Origin: Actinomyces wuliandei
Lineage (GTDB): Bacteria > Actinomycetota > Actinomycetes > Actinomycetales > Actinomycetaceae
Direction of reading: 5' to 3'
Assembly: GCF_004010955.1 (NCBI RefSeq)
Contig: NZ_CP025227.1
Span: forward strand, 2,604,001 to 2,668,000
DNA length: 64,000 bases
Below, in pieces: positions 55,221 through 62,642 of this stretch (its first letter is position 1; every line of letters starts with the position of its first letter). The notes under the pieces were generated by a model. It was not told the DNA's origin and did not search any database. It saw only the letters and a program-made list of their open reading frames with translations. The translations under genes and the position numbers were made by a program.

Positions 55221-56503
55221 CAGCGACCCCCTCCCCCGGCCCCGGCAGTCCTCCTGGCGCCACGCCCTCCTCCGCCCCGGTCGGCAGGCAGCCCCAGGGC
55301 CTCAGCCTGCGCCTGCCTGCCATGTCCCTCCTACGGATCCGCGCCCGTCGCCTCTCCCGGCTCGTGCGCGCCCTCAGTCCGGTCGGCTGGACCTGCCTGG
55401 CAGTACTGGCCTGCTGCCTCCTCCTGGGAAGCCGTCTCGGGTGGCAGGAGGCGTGGGGGGCCGCCGCCGTCCTGGGCGTAGTCGTCCTGAGCGCCGGGCT
55501 GTGGCTGCTCCCCCGCGAGGGCCACAGCGTCACGCACTCCCTGTTGGACCCTTATGTCACGGTCGGCGACTACGCCCTCTTCCGCGTGACCGTGACCAGC
55601 ACGCGCTCCCGTCCGCTCCTGCCCGCCCGCATGGAGATGCCTGTAGGTGCGGGAAGGGCCGTGTTCGTGGTCCCGGCCCTGCCTCCAGGAGGCAGCCACG
55701 ACAGAGGGTTCGTCCTGCCGACCCGGCGCCGTGGCGTCGTCGTCGTGGGACCAGTGGTGTCGGTAGCCCGCGACCCTGTGGGCCTGCTCCACCTGGAGCG
55801 CGCCCGCACCACCGCCCAGACGGTCCACATCCACCCCCGCACGCTGCGTCTGGGAGCGGTCCTGCACGGGACGCTGCGGGACATTGAGGGCGCAGTCACC
55901 CAGGACCTGTCCAGCTCCGACGTCTCCTTCCACGCCCTGCGCGACTACGTCGCCGGAGACGACCGGCGCCACGTCCACTGGCGCACCACGGCGCGGACCG
56001 GCCGCCTCATGGTGCGACAGTTCGAGGAGACCCGCAGGTCCAGCCTCCTGGTCCTGCTGTCAGTCCGGGCGAAGGACTACGCGGGCGAGGAGGACTTCGA
56101 GACAGCGGTGTCGGTGGCCTGCTCCCTGGCGGTCGACGGTCTCAGGGACGGCAGGCAGGTCCGTTTGCTCACCCAGGAGACCTCCCTGCCCACGGCCTCG
56201 CCGCTGCGGCTGCTGGACACCTCCTGCCTCCTGGAGGTGCGCGAGGAGACAGGAACCTGTGACGACCTGGCCAGGCACGGCTGCGCCACCTCCCCCGAGG
56301 CCTCTGTCGTGGTCCTGGTCACCGGCCAGGAGACCTCACGGGCCGTCCTGGCCGCAGCCCGTTCCCTGGTCCCTCCCTCTGTGTCCATGCTGGCGCTGCG
56401 CACCGGTCAGCGCCCGCTGTCCCGGCTGCACGCAGGAGACCTCCCAGTGGTGGACCTGGACCGGCTCGAACAGCTCCCTACAGCACTGAGGAAGGCGGCA
56501 TGA
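55217..56503 (+). CDS. DUF58 domain protein
   Basis: This 428-residue membrane protein has two adjacent hydrophobic helices (~50-95: LSPVGWTCLAVLACCLLLGSR and AWGAAAVLGVVVLSAGLWLL), then a beta-rich region. The DUF58 core (~225-330) has SSDVSFHALRDYVAGDDRRHVHWRTTARTGRLMVRQFEETRRSSLLVLLSVRA. DUF58 proteins have a VWA-like fold and pair with MoxR ATPases; the partner gene is immediately upstream (GTGA overlap). The stop overlaps the transglutaminase-like gene by ATGA, so all three are translationally coupled. The exact role is unknown in the family. Confidence 0.92.
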   Translation: MTATPSPGPGSPPGATPSSAPVGRQPQGLSLRLPAMSLLRIRARRLSRLVRALSPVGWTCLAVLACCLLLGSRLGWQEAWGAAAVLGVVVLSAGLWLLPREGHSVTHSLLDPYVTVGDYALFRVTVTSTRSRPLLPARMEMPVGAGRAVFVVPALPPGGSHDRGFVLPTRRRGVVVVGPVVSVARDPVGLLHLERARTTAQTVHIHPRTLRLGAVLHGTLRDIEGAVTQDLSSSDVSFHALRDYVAGDDRRHVHWRTTARTGRLMVRQFEETRRSSLLVLLSVRAKDYAGEEDFETAVSVACSLAVDGLRDGRQVRLLTQETSLPTASPLRLLDTSCLLEVREETGTCDDLARHGCATSPEASVVVLVTGQETSRAVLAAARSLVPPSVSMLALRTGQRPLSRLHAGDLPVVDLDRLEQLPTALRKAA

Positions 56504-59061
56504 GCCCGCTGCCCGCCCTCCTCCGCCGCCTCGGCCCGGCCCACGCCCCAGGTCTGCGCGCCCAGGAACCCGCCTCCCACGAGACCCACGTTCCCGGGCA
56601 CCTGACCGGGCAGCCCGCCCCGCGCAGCACCACGCGCAAGGGGGAGGCGACCCGTCCCGCGCGCCGGCTCACCCCACCGGCTCCTCCGCCTCCCTCCTCG
56701 CGGCGGCCTCTGCTCGACCACCGCTTCCAGGTCCTCCAGAAGAGGCCCGAGCCCCCGGGGCGTGCGACAGCGGTGCTGGAGGTGGTGCTGACCACCGCGC
56801 TCCTGGCAGCGGGCGCCCTTCCCTTCCTGCCCGTCTTCGGCGGGACCTCGGGCTACCTGGCTGCCCTGTACGGCATCGGGGCAGGAGCTGCTACTGCCCT
56901 GGGATGCTCCGCCCTGCGGCTCACGGCGCTGCCGACCACAGCGGCCCTGGCGGTCGTCCACGTCGTCATGGCCCCGTGGCTGCTCCCCGACGTCGGTACC
57001 GGGCGCGAGGCGGTCCTGGCCGTCCTGGCGGCAAGCGTGACCGTGTGGCGAGACTCTCTGAGCGTGCCACTGCCCCTGGGCTCCTTCACGGCGATGACCG
57101 TCCTGCCCTGGCTGACCTGCCTGAGCGTCTCCGGACTGGCCACCCGCCTGGTCCTCTCCGGCCGTGACGTCCTCGCGGGACCTGTGGCCATGGTGACTCC
57201 GCTGGTCGCGATCGCCTGGGGCGGACAGTCACAGGTCGCCCCCAGGCTGCTGGGTCCCGCCCTGGCAGCCGGGCTCCTCCTGCTGTGGTCGACGGCCTCC
57301 CTGAGACGCCGACGCCTGCGCGTGGAGGAAGCCCTCAGCGACGACACCGGCTCCGGCCGACCCGGCAGCCTCACCTCCGCCCCGGCCCCCGTGGCCATGT
57401 CCAGGGCCACCCGCCGTGGCGCGGCCCTGGCGGTGACGACAACCGTGAGCGCCCTCAGCCTGGTCCTTGTCGTCAACCCCTTGACCCCTGCGGCACGAAC
57501 GGTCCTGCGCGACGTCCTCGAGCCTCCCCTGAGCCTCAGCGAGTACGCCACGCCCCTGTCCCTGGTGCGCAGCATCGAGACGGACCTGGCAGACACCGAG
57601 CTCCTGGCCCTGTCAGGAGCCCCGGAGGGCACCCGGGTGCGTGTCGCCGCCCTCGACTCCTACGACGGCCTGGCAGCCCGTGTCGGGGAAAGCCCTGTGG
57701 GAGGGTCACGATTCGAGCGCGTGGGCGCTCAGACCTCCCTCAGTGGCTCGGCAGCGACGTCCTACCCGGCACCGACCGCCCCGGGACGTGCCCAGGCCGT
57801 CACCCTGTCAGTCAGGGGATACTCCTTCCCCTGGGTTCCCACGGTCTCAGCCACGGAGCGGATCGAGGTCTCCGGCCCCCGCCGGGCCGAGCTCAGCGAG
57901 AGCCTGTACTACGACGCCTTCTCTGCCACCGGGATCCTCACAGCCGGACTGGTCGAGGGTGACGTCCTGGCCGAGACGGTCCGCCCCTACGCCCCACCGT
58001 CCGAGAGCCAGATGAGTACGGACTCCCTGGCGCAGGTCTCCCTGGGACCGGTTGAGCAGGTCCCCTCCTCGGTCGTGGCGCTCGCGGCGGAGATCGTCGG
58101 CAGCGAGTCCGACCCGCTGTCCCAGGTGCGCGCCCTCCAGCAGCGACTGCGCACCAGCTACTACTCCGACGGCTCCCAGAGCCCCTCCTCCCCCGGGCAC
58201 GGCGCGGCACGGATCGCCTCCATGGTGGAGGCGGAGTCCCTGGTGGGTGACGACGAGCAGTACTCCGTCCTCATGATGCTCCTGTGCCGCTCCCTGGGGA
58301 TCCCCGCCCGGGTGGTCATGGGGTTCAACCCGTCCACGGACGGGGACGCCACGACGGTCACCGGGGCTGACATCAGCGCCTGGGTCGAGGTCCCCTTCGA
58401 GTCCCTGGGGTGGGTCGCCGTCGACGTCACCCCCGACCGCGACCAGGTCCCCCAGCAGCAGACGACGCAGAAGGTCTCCAACCCCGAGCCCCAGGTCCTC
58501 CAGCCCCCGCTGCCGGAGGAGGACCCCGCCGACCTTCCTCCGTCCTACGAGGACCCTGACAACGACGGCACGGAGGAGGACCAGGGCTCAGGGCCGCTGC
58601 GGGCGGTCCTCCTGGCGGCAGGCTCGATCCTGGGCCTGGCAGCGGTACTGGGCGCCATCGTGGGGTGGAAGGTCCTGCGACGCCTGAGACGCCGACGCAG
58701 GACCGGCGTGGACTCGGCCCTGGGGTCCTGGGAGGAGCTGGTGGACCGGGCACGCGACCTGGGCCGTGCACCCTCCTGGGGCGCGACCCGCCGGGAGGCG
58801 GCCCACGAGCTCGACCCCCACTTTCCCCAAGCTGACCTACCGACATTTGCCAACGCCGTCGACACCCAGGTGTTCGGCCCAGACGATCCGACGTCGTACG
58901 CTCTAGGGGAGCTGTGGAGCTCCTGCGACGCGATCATTCGTGCTATGAGCGCGGACCGCCCGCGGCTGCGCAGGCTCCAGGCTCGGCTGTCCCTGCGGTC
59001 GCTCGTGCACCCGGCCGGACGGACTCCTCGTCGACGTCCCCCCAGGAGGTACCGATCATGA
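56500..59061 (+). CDS. Transglutaminase-like membrane protein lacking catalytic Cys and His
   Basis: This 853-residue protein has TgpA-like architecture: a Pro-rich N-terminus, about five to seven helices (~85-325), an extracellular region with a transglutaminase-core fold (~520-660), one more helix (~703-725) and a basic cytoplasmic tail. In the core, GDDEQYSVLMMLLCRSLGIPARVVMGF aligns with the family's G-x-C-E-x-[YF]-A segment, but the Cys position is D585. The HAWVEV motif reads S626-A-W-V-E-V. Only the final Asp (D642 in VAVDVTP) is kept. Classical Cys/His/Asp transglutaminase or protease chemistry is therefore unlikely, and a structural or binding role is suggested. It is coupled to DUF58 (ATGA) and to the RDD-FHA gene (ATGA). 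Confidence 0.88.
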   Translation: MSPLPALLRRLGPAHAPGLRAQEPASHETHVPGHLTGQPAPRSTTRKGEATRPARRLTPPAPPPPSSRRPLLDHRFQVLQKRPEPPGRATAVLEVVLTTALLAAGALPFLPVFGGTSGYLAALYGIGAGAATALGCSALRLTALPTTAALAVVHVVMAPWLLPDVGTGREAVLAVLAASVTVWRDSLSVPLPLGSFTAMTVLPWLTCLSVSGLATRLVLSGRDVLAGPVAMVTPLVAIAWGGQSQVAPRLLGPALAAGLLLLWSTASLRRRRLRVEEALSDDTGSGRPGSLTSAPAPVAMSRATRRGAALAVTTTVSALSLVLVVNPLTPAARTVLRDVLEPPLSLSEYATPLSLVRSIETDLADTELLALSGAPEGTRVRVAALDSYDGLAARVGESPVGGSRFERVGAQTSLSGSAATSYPAPTAPGRAQAVTLSVRGYSFPWVPTVSATERIEVSGPRRAELSESLYYDAFSATGILTAGLVEGDVLAETVRPYAPPSESQMSTDSLAQVSLGPVEQVPSSVVALAAEIVGSESDPLSQVRALQQRLRTSYYSDGSQSPSSPGHGAARIASMVEAESLVGDDEQYSVLMMLLCRSLGIPARVVMGFNPSTDGDATTVTGADISAWVEVPFESLGWVAVDVTPDRDQVPQQQTTQKVSNPEPQVLQPPLPEEDPADLPPSYEDPDNDGTEEDQGSGPLRAVLLAAGSILGLAAVLGAIVGWKVLRRLRRRRRTGVDSALGSWEELVDRARDLGRAPSWGATRREAAHELDPHFPQADLPTFANAVDTQVFGPDDPTSYALGELWSSCDAIIRAMSADRPRLRRLQARLSLRSLVHPAGRTPRRRPPRRYRS

Positions 59062-60992
59062 CGACGAGCTCTCTTCCTTCCCGCAGAGGCCCGGGCGACC
59101 CGGCCCTGCTGGCAGGCCCGGCCCCTGCGCGCGCACGCCTGGTGGCTGGAGCCATTGACGTGGCCGCCGACCTCAGTGCTGTGGTCCTGCTCACCGCCCT
59201 GCTCCACCTGGCCGCAGGACGCTCGCTCCCTCTCAGCGTTATAGTGGCACTTGTCATAGTTGTGGCAGCGCGGGGCCTTCTGCTGGCCCGTACCGGCTGG
59301 TCACTGGGAGGCCGGGTCATGGGGGTACGTCTGGTCGACGCCAGGACCCTGGCCCCCTCGCCCCTGGGCGTGTTCGTCTACACCGACCTGACAGTCGTCG
59401 TCACCGCCGCGACCCTGGGCCTCGGAGTGATTTTTCTCATTCGCTCAGTGAACGAGGACCCGCAGCACCGTGGCTGGCACGACCGCATCTCAGGCCTGAC
59501 GGCCCTGTCCATGCCCCGTGCCCAGCCTCAACCGACGCACAATGCTACCGACCACCACGCTGACCATGGCGTGACACCCCAGACGGATACAGGGCCGGGA
59601 GCACCGGCGGAAGCGTCCTCGGACACCTCCCCTCGCCAGGCGCCTCAGCCCACGCGCCCAGAAGCCTCGGCCACCGCCGGGGCTGCCGCGTCCTCTCCCA
59701 CGCTCGCGACCGGTCCCTGGCCCACGGCCCACCCCAGCCCCCCGCGCGCCCGCCGGAGGCTGCGGCGGCTGGCACCGTCTGAGCCCACCCCCTCCACGAC
59801 TCCGTCGGACGCGCTCGCCAGCACAGGCGCGCCCGCTGCGAACGACGTAGCATCTTCGCCGATGGAAGAACCACTGCACAGGGCGCAGTCTCGGTTGAAC
59901 CAGTCACCGACCGCCTCAGCCAACAGCTCTCAGACTCCTTCTACCCGCCCCCGCGTGGAGCCGGCCAGCGGGGTACACACCGCCTACCAGCCACAGAGGG
60001 AACCCACGTTCCCCACGGCACGCCCCAGAGGTTATGCCACCCGCGCCGCGCAGGTCTCCAGCACCTCGGACACGACCAGAGCCGTGCCCACCGACGGGCA
60101 CTCGCCCCAGGCGCTTATCGACTCAGTCCCCTGGTCCTCGGTCCCGACAGTGCTCGACTCCACCACGATGGACAACCTTCCCGACACGGTACGTACGGCT
60201 ATCGAGGACAGTCCCAGGGGCGGGTCGTCAGGGCCGGTGCCAGGCAGTGCTCCTGCTTCTCCTCAGCAGGGGCCGGCTCCCGACTCCGCCCACGCGGACG
60301 GCCTCCGAGCGGGAACCGACCCCGCCGCCACAGAGAGCCCAGCCAGCCCGGAGCACCCTTCCTCCGGGGGCTCAGTGATCAACCTTCTCGACCCCCAGGG
60401 GGTCCCGTCCCCAGATGACGTCGCGTCAGCCGCCTCAGCCTCCGGCAAGAGCTCCCCGTCCCAGACTTCCCAGACGACGGGACAGCCTCTGGTGCCTCCC
60501 ACCATTGAGGTGCCGCAGATGCGGGGCACGCACCGGGCCGCGCCTCCGCCTGCCCCCGTCTCGGGCAGCGCCTCGACGCCGCCCCAGGCCGCCGTACCCC
60601 AGGAGGCGACGGCGACGTCGCACGGCACGCGTCACCACGGCTCGCTCAGTCCCTCACTGTCAGTACGCCTTGTCCCACAGCTGGGTGGTAAACCCCTCAT
60701 TGTCGAGGAGCCAACCGTCGTCGGCCGCGACCCCGACAACATCTCCTCCTACCCCGGCGCAGAGCGCATCGCCCTGACGGACCCTACGCGGTCGGTCTCC
60801 AAGACGCACGCCGCGATCTTCCCCTTGCTGGACGGCGTGTGGGTGACTGACCTGCACTCCACCAACGGCACCAGGGTGGAGCGTCAGGACGGGTCCACCG
60901 TCCCGGCGGTTCCCGACGTAGCCCTGGCTGCGCGCGAGGGAGAGACGGTGTTCTTCGGCCGCATCGGCTTCCGTGTCGAGGTCGTCAGCTAG
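59058..60992 (+). CDS. RDD-family membrane protein with C-terminal FHA domain
   Basis: This 644-residue protein has an RDD domain (~18-150) with hydrophobic helices DLSAVVLLTALLHLA, SVIVALVIVVAARGLLL and TDLTVVVTAATLGLGVIFLI, plus the motif GWSLGGRVMGVRLVD and a closing HDRISG. A ~350-residue Ser/Pro/Thr/Ala-rich linker follows, then an FHA domain (~545-640) with TVVGRDPDN, SVSKTHAAI and the loop DLHSTNGT that contacts phosphothreonine. It should read phosphorylation by the kinase encoded opposite it. ATG 59058 has a perfect AGGAGGT 7 nt upstream and overlaps the previous stop. It is the last gene of the plus-strand operon, followed by a strong terminator. Confidence 0.92.
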   Translation: MTTSSLPSRRGPGDPALLAGPAPARARLVAGAIDVAADLSAVVLLTALLHLAAGRSLPLSVIVALVIVVAARGLLLARTGWSLGGRVMGVRLVDARTLAPSPLGVFVYTDLTVVVTAATLGLGVIFLIRSVNEDPQHRGWHDRISGLTALSMPRAQPQPTHNATDHHADHGVTPQTDTGPGAPAEASSDTSPRQAPQPTRPEASATAGAAASSPTLATGPWPTAHPSPPRARRRLRRLAPSEPTPSTTPSDALASTGAPAANDVASSPMEEPLHRAQSRLNQSPTASANSSQTPSTRPRVEPASGVHTAYQPQREPTFPTARPRGYATRAAQVSSTSDTTRAVPTDGHSPQALIDSVPWSSVPTVLDSTTMDNLPDTVRTAIEDSPRGGSSGPVPGSAPASPQQGPAPDSAHADGLRAGTDPAATESPASPEHPSSGGSVINLLDPQGVPSPDDVASAASASGKSSPSQTSQTTGQPLVPPTIEVPQMRGTHRAAPPPAPVSGSASTPPQAAVPQEATATSHGTRHHGSLSPSLSVRLVPQLGGKPLIVEEPTVVGRDPDNISSYPGAERIALTDPTRSVSKTHAAIFPLLDGVWVTDLHSTNGTRVERQDGSTVPAVPDVALAAREGETVFFGRIGFRVEVVS

Positions 60993-61030
60993 ACCGGCGC
61001 AGAACAGCTCGGAGTAGCAGAAGAACAACA

Positions 61031-61074
61031 GAAACGTCATAGGACAACATAAAGTTCCGCTGTCCTATGACGTT
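61031..61074. terminator. Strong bidirectional terminator
   Basis: AAACGTCATAGGACA (61031-61045) pairs perfectly over 15 bp with TGTCCTATGACGTTT (61060-61074), with a 14-nt loop. TTTTTGTTG follows on the plus strand, and an A-rich tract precedes it, which reads as a T-rich tail on the minus strand. It separates the convergent RDD-FHA and kinase genes. Confidence 0.93.
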
Positions 61075-61136
61075 TTTGTTGCCTGGATACTGCACAGACC
61101 TGCCGGTCCGCAGGGCCGCACCCTGGTAGCAGTGCC

Positions 61137-62642
61137 TTAGGAGGCGACACAGGCAGTAACGGCCGGGGAGGCCTTGCCGTCCTGCCGCAGGCTTGAGACC
61201 TCCAGGCATGTCTGCCCGGGACGCGCCTCCACCACCACCGAGGTGCGCCTGGTGGACTCCACAGCGGTGTCCTCGTCCGGGACGACCTCCCGGACGAGGT
61301 AGCCACCAGCCCACTCCTCGTACGGCGGGTCCCAGGAGAAGGTGACCGTCCCGTCCTCGTTGGCAGTTCCGTTCACGTCGCTCGGCAGGGGGACGCCACT
61401 GCCCAGCGGGTCGGCGGCCCCGGCAGGCGGCACCATCGTCTCGAAGGAGGATGACTGCCCATGATCCTCCCGAGCGCGGGCGACCAGGACCACACCGACA
61501 ACGACGGCGACAAGAACCACGGCCAGGACCACCCCCACGACTGCGCGCAACCTGCCCTCGCGGGAGTGGGTGACAGGGCTGCCGACGGCCTCCCAGCGCC
61601 GTCCCGCGTGAGCGTCCCCGTCGACAGCCTCAGGGACGGTGGCGGGCTGTGCGGGGTCGTCGGGGTCCACCCGTACCGTCAGCCCGTCACTCGTCCTGTG
61701 GACCTGACTGAAGACTCCCATGTTGGTGGCAGCGTCGTCCTCCTCGGGATGGGGAGGACGTGCGGTCGCAGCGTCAGCCTCCTGGAACAGGTCGACAGTC
61801 GTCACCGGCAGGTCGAGCTCGGCCTGGACCTGCTGGAGCGCACGCGCAAGGGCCAGGGCCGTGGGGTAGCGGGCCTGCGGGCTCTTGTCCATCGCCACGG
61901 ACAGGACCCGGTGCAGAGAGGGCGGGGCGTCCTGACGCCCCAGGGGAGGCAGCGGGTCCTTGACGATACGCCGGGACAGCTCGTAGACGTCGGGCGCACC
62001 ACCGACCTCGAAGGGGCTGTGCCCGGTCAGCATGGCATAGGTCGTCGCACCGAGGGAGTAGACGTCGGAGGCAGGACTTGCCGAGCGGATCCCGACCAGC
62101 TGCTCCGGCGGCGCCCAAGGCACGCTCATGCCCCTGAGCTCCTCAGTCCCCTCCGGGCCGCTCATCACGGAGATCCCGAAGTCCGACAGCACCGGACGCC
62201 GGTAGGTGGTGAACAGGATGTTGGCGGGCTTGATGTCACGGTGGACGATCCCGGCGCGGTGCGCGGTCTCCACCGCGCCCGCGACCTGGATAGCGGTTGA
62301 CAGAGCCTCTGCGACATTCAGGGCACCCTGACGCAGGATCGCCCCGAGGGTCGGGGGAGGGCAGTACTCCATCACCAGGAAGGGGTGGCCGTCGGCTGAC
62401 ACGCCAGCACCGTAGATCGACAGGATAGCCGGATGGGAGGAGACCCGGGCCATGAGGTTGGCCTCGGACTCGAAACGGCTGGCGCTCCTGTCTGCCACGT
62501 CCGCGTTCATGACCTTGACGGCCACCTCACGACGCGGCATCTGCTGCTCAAAGAGATAGACCGTCGAGTAGCCCCCGGAGCCGAGGACACCGAGATGGGT
62601 GAACCCGGCAATAACAGGAGGCGTTGTCTCCTGGCCCAGCAT
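61137..62642 (-). CDS. Transmembrane Ser/Thr protein kinase with FN3-like extracellular domain (Pkb2-like)
   Basis: This 501-residue Hanks-type kinase has a Gly loop GVLGSGGYSTVY (~18-29), invariant VAVK43, the catalytic loop H134-R-D136-I-K-P-A-N, DFG (154-156), and WAPPEQL in place of the usual APE region. A cytoplasmic linker follows, then one transmembrane helix (VVGVVLAVVLVAVVVGVVLVA, ~368-388). The extracellular ~110 residues (~390-501) are FN3-like, with TVTFSWDPPYEEWAGGYLVREVVPD and two Cys near the end. There are no PASTA repeats. The kinase would sense an extracellular cue and phosphorylate the MoxR, RDD-FHA or FHA proteins of the cluster (inference). Its ATG overlaps the upstream FHA gene's stop (ATGA). 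Confidence 0.92.
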   Translation of the reverse strand: MLGQETTPPVIAGFTHLGVLGSGGYSTVYLFEQQMPRREVAVKVMNADVADRSASRFESEANLMARVSSHPAILSIYGAGVSADGHPFLVMEYCPPPTLGAILRQGALNVAEALSTAIQVAGAVETAHRAGIVHRDIKPANILFTTYRRPVLSDFGISVMSGPEGTEELRGMSVPWAPPEQLVGIRSASPASDVYSLGATTYAMLTGHSPFEVGGAPDVYELSRRIVKDPLPPLGRQDAPPSLHRVLSVAMDKSPQARYPTALALARALQQVQAELDLPVTTVDLFQEADAATARPPHPEEDDAATNMGVFSQVHRTSDGLTVRVDPDDPAQPATVPEAVDGDAHAGRRWEAVGSPVTHSREGRLRAVVGVVLAVVLVAVVVGVVLVARAREDHGQSSSFETMVPPAGAADPLGSGVPLPSDVNGTANEDGTVTFSWDPPYEEWAGGYLVREVVPDEDTAVESTRRTSVVVEARPGQTCLEVSSLRQDGKASPAVTACVAS

